11,512 bases of DNA from SVQP01 sp045594705 (GTDB taxonomy: Bacteria > Bacillota > Clostridia > Oscillospirales > CAG-272): positions 1 to 11,512 of the forward strand of contig JAZNZB010000019.1 of assembly GCA_045594705.1 (NCBI GenBank). The letters are read 5' to 3'. The first letter of the stretch is position 1, and every line of letters begins with the position of its first letter. Below the pieces are notes generated by a model. That model worked only from the letters and a program-made list of their open reading frames with translations. It searched no databases and was not told the DNA's origin. The position numbers and the translations under genes are program-made. Of this stretch, positions 5,173-11,411 are shown one piece after another.

Positions 5173-6000
5173 ATGTACGCACGCGTTTACGTGGAGATCA
5201 CCAACATCTGCAACATGGCCTGCTCCTTTTGCCACGGGCACAGCCGTATGCCGCGCCGCATGAGCGAGGAGGAGTTTTCCCGCGTGCTGGACGCGCTGGA
5301 CGGGCACACCAAGTTCGTTTACTATCACCTGATGGGCGAGCCGCTGACGCATCCCGACCTGCCCCGATTCCTGCGCATGGCCAAGGAACGCGGATTCCGC
5401 TCGGTCATTACCACCAACGGCACGCTGTTAGGCAAACGCAAGGACGAGATCATTGCAGCCGCGCCGCATAAGGTCAGCATTTCGGTGCACAGCTTTGAAC
5501 AGGGCAGCGACCGCGCCTTTGACGCCTATCTTGCAAATATCACCGACTTTGCATCCGCCGCCTCGCGCGCAGGCATCATCGTGGTCTTTCGCTTGTGGAA
5601 CAAGGGCTTTGACGGTGGCAGAAACGCGCGCATCGAACAATTCTTACGCGAGCACTTTGACGGAGAGTGGACCGAGAATACGCGCGGCATCCGCATCCGC
5701 GACAAGCTGCACTTAGAGTGGGGAGACCGCTTTACCTGGCCGGACAAGGACGCCCCCGAGCAGGGCGACGAGGTCTTTTGCTATGGCCTTGGCGACCATT
5801 TCGGTATTCTCGCAGACGGCTCTGTCGTGCCCTGCTGCATGGACAGCAACGGCATCATCACGCTGGGTAACGTGTTCGAGCAGCCCTTGCCCGAAATTCT
5901 CTCTTCACCCCGCGCCCACGCCATGACCGAAGGCTTTGCCCACCGCCGCGCCTCGGAGGACCTGTGCCGCAGATGCGCGTATGCACAGAGGTTTGTTTGA
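5173..6000 (+). CDS. Radical SAM protein with SPASM-like C-terminal domain
   Basis: A 275-residue protein with GAAAGGAG at 5155-5162. The radical SAM cluster motif is C13-x3-C17-x2-C20 (CNMACSFC), right at the N-terminus; MGEP (54-57) is the GGEP-type SAM-binding motif. The C-terminal domain has C203, then G216-x4-C221-C222, and C265-x2-C268, matching the start (Cx9-15Gx4C) and end of a SPASM domain but with only five cysteines. It therefore probably carries one auxiliary Fe-S cluster rather than two. SPASM proteins modify peptides or mature enzymes by radical chemistry. No precursor peptide is visible near it, so its partner may be the hydrolase upstream, with which it is co-transcribed, or a protein encoded elsewhere. 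The reaction is unknown. Confidence 0.92.
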   Translation: MYARVYVEITNICNMACSFCHGHSRMPRRMSEEEFSRVLDALDGHTKFVYYHLMGEPLTHPDLPRFLRMAKERGFRSVITTNGTLLGKRKDEIIAAAPHKVSISVHSFEQGSDRAFDAYLANITDFASAASRAGIIVVFRLWNKGFDGGRNARIEQFLREHFDGEWTENTRGIRIRDKLHLEWGDRFTWPDKDAPEQGDEVFCYGLGDHFGILADGSVVPCCMDSNGIITLGNVFEQPLPEILSSPRAHAMTEGFAHRRASEDLCRRCAYAQRFV

Positions 6001-6006
6001 AAATGC

Positions 6007-6034
6007 AAGGACTCCCCGCGGGGAGTCCTTTTTT
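6007..6034 (+). terminator. Intrinsic terminator of the hydrolase-radical SAM operon
   Basis: AAGGACTCCC (6007-6016) pairs perfectly with GGGAGTCCTT (6021-6030) around CGCG, and six Ts run from 6029 to 6034. It starts six bases after the radical SAM stop codon and ends the operon before the large repeat element. Confidence 0.93.
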
Positions 6035-6053
6035 ACACTTCCGTCTTAGCCAA

Positions 6054-6314
6054 AGAGCATCCAAGGGATGCATCTCACCCACCGCAACCGGGTCATTGAA
6101 ACTCGCGCTACTCGTTTCAATTCCGCTGCGGTCCCCCCGCTCCAGCGGAGAGGGCTTGTGTATGGCTGTCTTTGACGGATTGTTAAGCAAAACGGATACG
6201 CTGAAAAAGCCCTCTCCGCTGGAGAGGGGGGACCGCAGCGGAAGGTAATCGCGAATACTTGGAGCGATTAACTGACGCGGTTGCGGTGGGTGAGATGCAC
6301 CCTTTGGACGCTCT
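6054..6314. repeat. Cloverleaf-like palindromic repeat element of about 260 bp
   Basis: Two nested inverted repeats form this element. The outer arms (6054-6095 and 6273-6314) match at 38 of 42 positions; the inner arms (6121-6157 and 6207-6243) at 36 of 37. Between outer and inner arms, each side has its own 7-bp hairpin with an 11-nt loop at the equivalent place: TTGAAAC/GTTTCAA (6096-6120) on the left and TAATCGC/GCGATTA (6246-6270) on the right. The fold is therefore an outer stem, two side hairpins and a long central stem with a roughly 49-nt apical loop. CCGTCTT occurs just outside both ends (6041-6047 and 6318-6324), which may be a target-site duplication or chance. No transposase or believable ORF lies within it. 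It fills the 406-nt gap between the radical SAM gene and azlC. Confidence 0.87.
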
Positions 6315-6342
6315 AAACCGTCTTGTATTCCCGTCCAAAGCC

Positions 6343-6371
6343 TTGACAAATCCATTTTCGCGCATTATAAT
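6343..6371 (+). promoter_or_regulatory. Promoter of azlCD
   Basis: Consensus TTGACA (6343-6348) and TATAAT (6366-6371) are separated by 17 bp, giving a leader of about 30 nt. It begins about 30 bp after the end of the palindromic element, so the element lies immediately upstream without disrupting the promoter. Confidence 0.9.
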
Positions 6372-6406
6372 ATTCCATATACTGATTTTCCCAAGGAACC
6401 ATCGTT

Positions 6407-7123
6407 ATGAAACTCTTTCTTCGGGGATTGCGTTCGGGCATTCCCATCGGTCTTGGATACCTTTCGGTATCGTTTTCGTTCGGCATCATGGCCATTTCCA
6501 TGGGCTTTACCTGGTGGCAGGCGGTCATCATTTCCATGACTACCGTAACCTCGGCAGGCCAGCTTGCCGCGCTTGACATTATGATCTCCCCCGGGCAATA
6601 CGCTGCCATGCTGATCTCTCAGCTGACCGTCAACGTCCGTTATTCCTTCATGTCTATCTCGCTCTCGCAAAAGGTCACCGAAAAATTCACGGGGATCAAG
6701 CGTTGGCTGCTCGGCTTTTTCATGACCGACGAGATCTTTGCCGTGGCTGCGGCCGAGGACGAGGTTGATCCCAAGTTCTTCGCGGGGCTTTCTGTCATTC
6801 CCTATATTGGCTGGGCGCTTGGCACGCTGCTGGGAGCTTTGGTAGGCAACGTGCTGCCTGCCATGGTCATGAGCGCGCTTTGTCTTGCCATTTACGGGAT
6901 GTTCCTTGCCATTGTCGCCCCCGTCGCGCGCAAATCGCGGGCGGTGCTGGCGGTCGTGGGCATTGCCGGACTTTTGCATTGCGTCTTTTATTTTGTTCCC
7001 TGGCTTTCCCAAAACGTCTCCTCGGGCATCTCAATCTCGGTCTGTGCCATCGCGGCGGCTGTGCTGGGTGCGCTTCTCTTCCCTGTCCGGGATGAGAATG
7101 AGGACAAGGAGGTGGCCAAGTGA
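6407..7123 (+). CDS. azlC: AzlC-family branched-chain amino acid exporter, large subunit
   Basis: A 238-residue hydrophobic protein with AAGGA (6393-6397) before the ATG. It has the AzlC hallmarks: the N-terminal GIPIGLGYLSVSFSFGIMA stretch (11-29), TSAGQLAAL (48-56) and NVRYSFMSISLSQ (77-89), with roughly seven further hydrophobic segments and a charged C-terminus (RDENEDKEVAK). AzlC with its small partner AzlD forms an exporter that in Bacillus confers azaleucine resistance and in other bacteria (as BrnFE/YgaZH) exports branched-chain amino acids and methionine. The azlD gene overlaps its stop codon. No Lrp-type regulator gene is nearby, and no attenuator lies in the short leader. Confidence 0.94.
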   Translation: MKLFLRGLRSGIPIGLGYLSVSFSFGIMAISMGFTWWQAVIISMTTVTSAGQLAALDIMISPGQYAAMLISQLTVNVRYSFMSISLSQKVTEKFTGIKRWLLGFFMTDEIFAVAAAEDEVDPKFFAGLSVIPYIGWALGTLLGALVGNVLPAMVMSALCLAIYGMFLAIVAPVARKSRAVLAVVGIAGLLHCVFYFVPWLSQNVSSGISISVCAIAAAVLGALLFPVRDENEDKEVAK

Positions 7124-7437
7124 AAGACTTCTGGATCTATCTGCTCATCTTAGCGGGTTCGACCTACCTCATCCGCGCCATTCCCTTTGCGGCACTGCGC
7201 AAAAAGATCAACAACCGCTTTGTCAAATCCTTCCTTTACTATATCCCCTACGCCGTGCTCTCGGCCATGACGCTGCCTGCCGCGTTTTACGCCACGGGCA
7301 ACGTGATCTCGGGTGCAGTCGGCCTTGTGGTGGGCGGCATTTTCGCCTACATGGGCAAGGGCTTGACGCTTGTGGCCGTCGTTTCCTGCGCGGCAGCCTT
7401 CCTGACCGAGTGCGTTTTATTCCTGATCCCACACTGA
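7120..7437 (+). CDS. azlD: AzlD-family branched-chain amino acid exporter, small subunit
   Basis: A 105-residue membrane protein using a GTG start at 7120 that overlaps the azlC stop (GTGA). An excellent AAGGAGG (7106-7112) lies seven bases upstream, inside azlC, so the GTG start is well supported. Four hydrophobic segments are visible, and the signature TYLIRAIPFAAL (15-26) followed by YYIPYAVLSAMTLPA (40-54) is typical of AzlD. It is the obligate partner of AzlC in the export complex. No hairpin with a T run lies between it and the gene at 7469, so some read-through into that gene is likely. Confidence 0.93.
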   Translation: MKDFWIYLLILAGSTYLIRAIPFAALRKKINNRFVKSFLYYIPYAVLSAMTLPAAFYATGNVISGAVGLVVGGIFAYMGKGLTLVAVVSCAAAFLTECVLFLIPH

Positions 7438-7468
7438 TACAATAAATTCATTGATTACGGAGGTTATC

Positions 7469-7819
7469 ATGCAAGAACAAGAACAACTGCAGCAAGAGCA
7501 ACAGCAAAAGCCCGTTCCCCCCAAGAAAAAGAAAAAGGACAATCCCCTGGGCATTATTATAGTCGTCTGTATTTCGGTTCTGGCCGTTTCCATGTTCCCG
7601 ATCTGGTTTGTAAAATACTCCGACGGTGCAACGCGCCTGATCACTCCCGTCACCACGTGGGTGTTCACCAAGACGGAGGAGGTCGTGATGGACAACGGCG
7701 AATACCGTGTCTACAAGCCCGACGTGGATGTGTATTTCATTCCCAACAACTTCAAGTCCTACGAGGAGCTGCTTCAGATCAAGCAACAACGCCAGGCACA
7801 GCAGCAGCCCCAGGAATAA
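7469..7819 (+). CDS. Gln-rich single-pass membrane protein, unknown
   Basis: A 116-residue protein starting MQEQEQ, with GGAGGT (7459-7464) before the ATG; an earlier in-frame TTG is less likely. The order is: Gln-rich N-terminus (1-17), Pro-Lys patch (PVPPKKKKKD, 15-24), one membrane helix (about 27-49), a folded-looking region (50-95) with several Thr/Val-Tyr strands, and a Gln-rich tail (103-116). The Lys patch before the helix suggests the N-terminus is inside and residues 50-116 are outside. No cysteine pair, enzyme motif or sorting signal is present. It follows azlD by 31 nt and ends at a terminator, so it may be the last gene of the azl transcript. I do not recognise a family. Confidence 0.75.
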   Translation: MQEQEQLQQEQQQKPVPPKKKKKDNPLGIIIVVCISVLAVSMFPIWFVKYSDGATRLITPVTTWVFTKTEEVVMDNGEYRVYKPDVDVYFIPNNFKSYEELLQIKQQRQAQQQPQE

Positions 7820-7828
7820 GTTTTTCAG

Positions 7829-7854
7829 CAAAAGCACCCTTTGGGTGCTTTTGT
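7829..7854 (+). terminator. Intrinsic terminator after the Gln-rich protein gene
   Basis: AAAAGCACCC (7830-7839) and GGGTGCTTTT (7843-7852) pair perfectly around TTT, with one more C-G pair outside. The T tract is short (four Ts, then GTCTTT), so it is a moderate terminator; on the minus strand it also has a T-rich flank (the AAAA side). Confidence 0.78.
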
Positions 7855-7879
7855 CTTTGCGCATTTTCCCGTTTTCCTA

Positions 7880-7908
7880 TTGCATTTTGCCATTTGGCGT
7901 GATATAAT
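7880..7908 (+). promoter_or_regulatory. Promoter of the aminotransferase-trpS operon
   Basis: TTGCAT (7880-7885) and perfect TATAAT (7903-7908) have 17-bp spacing. The leader to the start at 7945 is only about 30 nt, too short for a T-box, so trpS here is not controlled by a tRNA-sensing leader from this promoter. Confidence 0.78.
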
Positions 7909-7944
7909 AAAGGTTAATAGATTTTTTCCAAGAAAGGCAATCTT

Positions 7945-9156
7945 ATGGACTACCGTTTTTCCGATCACATCGCGGGTATGAAGCCCAGCGCGATTCGTGA
8001 GATCCTCAAAGCCCCCGCAGATGCAGAGACCATCTCGTTTGCCGCCGGCAACCCCTCTCCCGAATCCTTCCCCGTTTCCGAGTTGGCGCGACTCTCCGCT
8101 GATATTTTTGAGCATCAATCCACTCTGGCGTTGCAGTACGGCGCAACCGATGGCTATCCCCCCTTGCGTGCAGCCGTAGCCAAATGGCAAAAGGAGCGAT
8201 GGCAGATCGGTAAATTCGCCGACGAGGGCTACGCCTTCAACGACACCACGTTGATTGTCAGCGGCGGCACACAGGGCATTGAACTTGCCTGCCGCGTGCT
8301 TTGTAACCCCGGCGAGGCGGTCATTTGCGAGGATCCCTCCTTTATCGGCGCACTCAACGCATTCCGCTCGGCGGGCATGCGCACGGTGGGCGTGCCCATG
8401 AACAACTGCGGCATTGATGTGGATGCTCTGGAGCAGACCATCATCGCCAACCCCGACGCGCACCTGCTCTACGTCATCCCCACCTTCCAGAACCCCATGG
8501 GGCTTTCCTGGTCGCCGGAGGTCAGAGAAAAGGTTTACGCGCTTGCAAAGAAACACGGCATTCTGATCTTGGAAGACAACCCCTACGGCGAGACCCGCTT
8601 TGCCGGAGAGGAGCTGCCTACGCTCAAGAGCATGGACGAGGACGGCATCGTCATCTACTGCTCCACCTTCTCTAAGGTGCTTTCAGCCGGCATGAGAGTC
8701 GGTTTCGTGGTCGCTCCCGAGCAGATCGCCTCCAAAATGGTGATCGTCAAGCAGACCGAGGACGTGCACACCAACCTCTTCTTCCAGATGCTTTGCCACA
8801 GGTATATTACCGAGTGCGACCTGTACGCGCACATCGATCACATCAAGGACATCTACCGCCGCAAGTGCACGCTCATGCTTGACTGCCTTGCACGCGAATT
8901 GCCCGACGCCATTTCCTACACCAAACCCGAGGGCGGTCTCTTTATCTGGTGCACGCTGCCCGACGGCATTGACAGCATGGAGTTTGTCCGCGCATGCAAG
9001 GCAAAAAAGCTGCTTGTTGTGCCCGGTGCGACCTTCAACTGCGATCAGGACGCCCCCTCCAACGGCTTCCGCATCAATTTCTCCACCCCCTCGGACGAGC
9101 AAATCGTCGAGGGCTGCGCAAGACTTGGCGCAGTGGCAAGAGAGTTTCTTCAGTAA
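7945..9156 (+). CDS. PLP-dependent class I/II aminotransferase (2-aminoadipate/aromatic type)
   Basis: A 403-residue fold-type I aminotransferase with AAAGG (7933-7937) upstream. Visible motifs: AAGNPSPESFP (33-43), the substrate-side start typical of the LysN/ARO8-like and MocR-tail branch; LQYGATDGYPPLR (63-75); SGGTQGIEL (106-114), the cofactor phosphate region; PTFQNPMG with Asn183; EDNPYG with Asp211 and Tyr214, which contact the PLP ring; S240/TFSK with the Schiff-base Lys244; GMRVGF with Arg251; and RINFS with Arg376, the substrate carboxylate anchor. No N-terminal GntR helix-turn-helix is present, so it is an enzyme and not a MocR regulator. It should transfer amino groups from aromatic, branched or 2-aminoadipate-like amino acids to 2-oxoglutarate in the cytoplasm; the exact substrate cannot be read. 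trpS follows after 22 nt. Confidence 0.93.
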   Translation: MDYRFSDHIAGMKPSAIREILKAPADAETISFAAGNPSPESFPVSELARLSADIFEHQSTLALQYGATDGYPPLRAAVAKWQKERWQIGKFADEGYAFNDTTLIVSGGTQGIELACRVLCNPGEAVICEDPSFIGALNAFRSAGMRTVGVPMNNCGIDVDALEQTIIANPDAHLLYVIPTFQNPMGLSWSPEVREKVYALAKKHGILILEDNPYGETRFAGEELPTLKSMDEDGIVIYCSTFSKVLSAGMRVGFVVAPEQIASKMVIVKQTEDVHTNLFFQMLCHRYITECDLYAHIDHIKDIYRRKCTLMLDCLARELPDAISYTKPEGGLFIWCTLPDGIDSMEFVRACKAKKLLVVPGATFNCDQDAPSNGFRINFSTPSDEQIVEGCARLGAVAREFLQ

Positions 9157-9178
9157 TATTTGAAAGGATTTATACATC

Positions 9179-10180
9179 ATGTTTCAGAATCAAAAGGTTT
9201 CTTATTCCGGCGTTCAGCCCAGCGGTAATTTGACCATTGGCAATTACCTGGGCGCGCTGCGTAATTTTTCCACATACTCCGAGGACTACAAGTGCCTTTA
9301 CTGCGTGGTGGACCAGCACGCCATTACCGTGCGCCAGGTACCCGCAGATCTGCGCCGCCGCACCTACGAGACGCTTGCGCTTTACATGGCTTGCGGCCTT
9401 GACCCCGAAAAGACCACACTTTACGTACAGTCGCACGTGCACGAGCACACCGAGCTTGCATGGATCTTAAACTGCTTTACCATGTTCGGTGAGCTTTCGC
9501 GCATGACCCAGTTCAAGGACAAGAGTGCCAAGCACGCAGATAACATCAACGCAGGCCTTTTCACCTACCCCGTGCTCATGGCGTCCGACATTCTGCTCTA
9601 TCAGACCGACGTTGTGCCCGTAGGCATTGACCAGAAGCAGCACGTTGAGCTTTGCCGCGACATTGCGACCCGCTTCAACGCCCTCTATCCCGATACCTTT
9701 ACCATTCCCGAGCCCATCGTTTCCAAGTCGGGCATGAAGATCATGTCTCTCTCCGAGCCCACCAAGAAGATGAGCAAATCGGACGAGAACCCCAACGCGG
9801 TGGTCTACATCCTGGACGACAAGGACACCATCATCCGCAAGTTCAAAAGAGCCGTGACCGACTCGGATACCGAGGTGCGCTTCGCTCCCGGCAAGGACGG
9901 CATCAACAACCTCATGTCCATCTACGCTTGCTTTACCGGCAAGAGCATGGAGGAGATCGAGGCCGAGTTTGCGGGCAAGGGATACGGCGACTTCAAGCTG
10001 GCGGTCGGTGAGACCTGCGCGGACGCACTCGCTCCCGTGCAGCAGAGATTTGCGCAGTACATGAGCGACAAGGCAGGCCTTGAAGCTCAGATGAAGAAGG
10101 GTGCCGAGGAGGCCTCCTACATCGCACGCCGCACGCTCTCCAAGGTGGAAAAGAAGCTGGGATTCGTACAGCTCAGATAA
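9179..10180 (+). CDS. trpS: Tryptophanyl-tRNA synthetase
   Basis: A 333-residue class Ic aminoacyl-tRNA synthetase, of the usual bacterial TrpRS length. GAAAGGA lies at 9162-9168. The HIGH-equivalent is PSGNLTIGN (14-22), with the T-I-G-N form seen in bacterial TrpRS. The specificity region includes LMASDILLYQTDVVPVGIDQ (133-152), with Asp137 in the position that recognises the indole nitrogen. The KMSKS loop is KMSKS (197-201), followed by D-ENPN. The C-terminal helical anticodon-binding domain spans about 205-333. It attaches tryptophan to tRNA-Trp using ATP in the cytoplasm. It is co-transcribed with the aminotransferase and ends at a strong terminator. Nothing suggests truncation or loss of function. 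Confidence 0.98.
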   Translation: MFQNQKVSYSGVQPSGNLTIGNYLGALRNFSTYSEDYKCLYCVVDQHAITVRQVPADLRRRTYETLALYMACGLDPEKTTLYVQSHVHEHTELAWILNCFTMFGELSRMTQFKDKSAKHADNINAGLFTYPVLMASDILLYQTDVVPVGIDQKQHVELCRDIATRFNALYPDTFTIPEPIVSKSGMKIMSLSEPTKKMSKSDENPNAVVYILDDKDTIIRKFKRAVTDSDTEVRFAPGKDGINNLMSIYACFTGKSMEEIEAEFAGKGYGDFKLAVGETCADALAPVQQRFAQYMSDKAGLEAQMKKGAEEASYIARRTLSKVEKKLGFVQLR

Positions 10181-10187
10181 GTTTTAT

Positions 10188-10219
10188 AGGGGCTGTTGTA
10201 CGCGCAACCGCCCCTTTTT
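10188..10219 (+). terminator. Intrinsic terminator of trpS
   Basis: AGGGGC-T-GTTG (10188-10198) pairs with CAAC-C-GCCCCT (10205-10215), with one internal mismatch and a 6-nt loop, followed by a T run at 10215-10219. It starts seven bases after the trpS stop codon. Confidence 0.9.
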
Positions 10220-10224
10220 GCCAC

Positions 10225-10272
10225 TTGCAACCGCGGGTTGACAAATTGCAAGGCAGAATTGGTAGACTGCAA
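10225..10272. promoter_or_regulatory. Three TGCAA boxes at 21-bp spacing before the XRE gene
   Basis: TTGCAA at 10225-10230, TTGCAA at 10246-10251 and CTGCAA at 10267-10272 start exactly 21 bp apart, so all three face the same side of the helix. The third lies within the promoter spacer of the downstream gene. GGGTTG (10235-10240) and CAACCC (10270-10275) also form a wide inverted repeat across them. This suggests an operator array for the XRE protein itself or another regulator; binding is inferred. Confidence 0.5.
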
Positions 10273-10291
10273 CCCAAAAAACTGCTACAAT
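10263..10291 (+). promoter_or_regulatory. Promoter of the XRE-membrane protein gene
   Basis: TAGACT (10263-10268) and TACAAT (10286-10291) are spaced by 17 bp. A better -35 match, TTGACA (10238-10243), has no -10 box at a usable distance, so the weaker pair is preferred. The leader is about 25 nt. Confidence 0.62.
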
Positions 10292-10322
10292 AAAGGCACA
10301 AAAACACAAGTGAGGTGCGATT

Positions 10323-11330
10323 ATGATTTTAGCTGATAAGATAATCACTTTGAGAAAAAAGAACGGTTGGTCGCAAGAGGAGCTTGCCGAAAAGGTGGGC
10401 GTTTCCCGTCAGGCAATCTCCAAATGGGAGAGCGCACAATCCGTCCCCGACCTTGATAAGATCCTGCGCATGAGCGAGATCTTCGGCGTGACGACAGACT
10501 TCCTTTTAAAGGATGAAATGGAAGCCGAAGAATACACCGGCTCGACCGCTGATGATTCCCCCCTGCGCTCAGTGTCCATGGAGGATGCCAACAAATATCT
10601 TGCATTCAAGCGCAGCGCGGCTGCCAAGATCGCCTGTGGCGTGCTGCTCTGCATCCTCTCCCCTATTTGTCTGATCATTCTCGGAGGCCTTGCCGATGCG
10701 AGTATGATTAGCGAAACTGTTGCATCTGCTGTCGGTGTTTCCGTACTGCTTGGCATCATTGCAGTTGCAGTCGGTACGTTTATCGCCACCGGCATTGCGG
10801 GCAAGCCTTGGGAATTCATCGACGAGAAAAAGGGCTTTGAGCTTTCTTACGGCGTGGACGGCATGGTGCGGGAAAAGCGCGCCGCTTTTACCCCCGTATA
10901 TACCAAGTTGACAGTAGCCGGTGTGGTGCTTTGCATCTTCTGTGCTGCTCCCCTGATCGTGACAAGCGCTTTAGAAATGGAGCTGCTCAGCGTGATCATG
11001 ATCGGTGTGCTGCTGGCCATTTGCGGCACGGGCGTGTTCTGTTTCGTGATTGGCGGTATTCGCTACGACGCATACGAAAACCTGCTGACGGGTGATCGCA
11101 GAATCGGTGCTAAAAAGAACATCAAAAAAACCAAGAGCGCACAGGCGTTGTTCTCTGAGGTTTATTGGCTGATCACGACAGCCGTGTATTTTGGATGGAG
11201 CTTTCTTTCGGGTGACTGGCACATCACGTGGCTGACTTGGGTAGTCGGCTCTGCCATTTTCACCATCATCAAGCTGATCTACAAGGTCAGATCCGGCAAG
11301 GACCTCGATTCCGACGAGGAAGAGGATTGA
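10323..11330 (+). CDS. XRE-family regulator fused to a six-helix membrane domain
   Basis: A 335-residue protein preceded by GAGGTG (10312-10317). Residues 1-64 are a canonical XRE/Cro helix-turn-helix: helices in LADKIITLRKKNGWSQEELA, recognition helix around VSRQAISKWESAQSVPD (27-43), and the FGVTTDFLL closing helix (54-62). An acidic linker (63-92) leads to membrane segments at about 102-122, 136-158, 195-216, 222-246, 280-297 and 301-320, then a short acidic tail (DSDEEED). The protein would be tethered to the membrane with its DNA-binding domain inside, a layout common in Clostridia; the sensed signal is generally unknown. It appears monocistronic, and the phased TGCAA boxes upstream are its most likely target. 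A 14-bp hairpin lies 49 nt after the stop. Confidence 0.9.
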   Translation: MILADKIITLRKKNGWSQEELAEKVGVSRQAISKWESAQSVPDLDKILRMSEIFGVTTDFLLKDEMEAEEYTGSTADDSPLRSVSMEDANKYLAFKRSAAAKIACGVLLCILSPICLIILGGLADASMISETVASAVGVSVLLGIIAVAVGTFIATGIAGKPWEFIDEKKGFELSYGVDGMVREKRAAFTPVYTKLTVAGVVLCIFCAAPLIVTSALEMELLSVIMIGVLLAICGTGVFCFVIGGIRYDAYENLLTGDRRIGAKKNIKKTKSAQALFSEVYWLITTAVYFGWSFLSGDWHITWLTWVVGSAIFTIIKLIYKVRSGKDLDSDEEED

Positions 11331-11378
11331 TCAAGCTGCGCAAAGCGCAAGATCAATTCAAAAAAAATGTCAGCCCCA

Positions 11379-11410
11379 TGGGGAGATACTCCAAGCGGAG
11401 TATCTCCCCA
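11379..11410. repeat. Perfect 14-bp hairpin downstream of the XRE gene
   Basis: TGGGGAGATACTCC (11379-11392) pairs perfectly with GGAGTATCTCCCCA (11397-11410) around AAGC. No T run follows on the plus strand, so it is not a standard terminator for the XRE gene. On the minus strand, a run of eight Ts (complement of 11360-11367) occurs about 12 nt beyond the stem, too far for efficient termination. It could stop transcription weakly or protect mRNA 3' ends, and may belong to the repeat that begins two bases later. Confidence 0.65.
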
Positions 11411-11411
11411 G

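Noticed and set aside
5150..6006. Precursor peptide for a radical SAM-modified natural product
   Set aside because: No short ORF with a ribosome binding site lies between the hydrolase, the radical SAM gene and the terminator, and no peptidase or transporter gene adjoins.
5858..6365. Several open frames containing KGCISPTAT- and PPLQRRG-like peptides
   Set aside because: These are translations of the palindromic repeat element (6054-6314) in different frames, not proteins.
7855..7944. T-box or other tRNA-sensing leader upstream of the aminotransferase-trpS operon
   Set aside because: Only about 30 nt lie between the predicted transcription start and the start codon, and no T-box consensus is seen.
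7825..8556. 243-codon open frame on the minus strand
   Set aside because: It is antisense to the PLP aminotransferase, whose motifs are intact on the plus strand; no ribosome binding site or recognisable domain.
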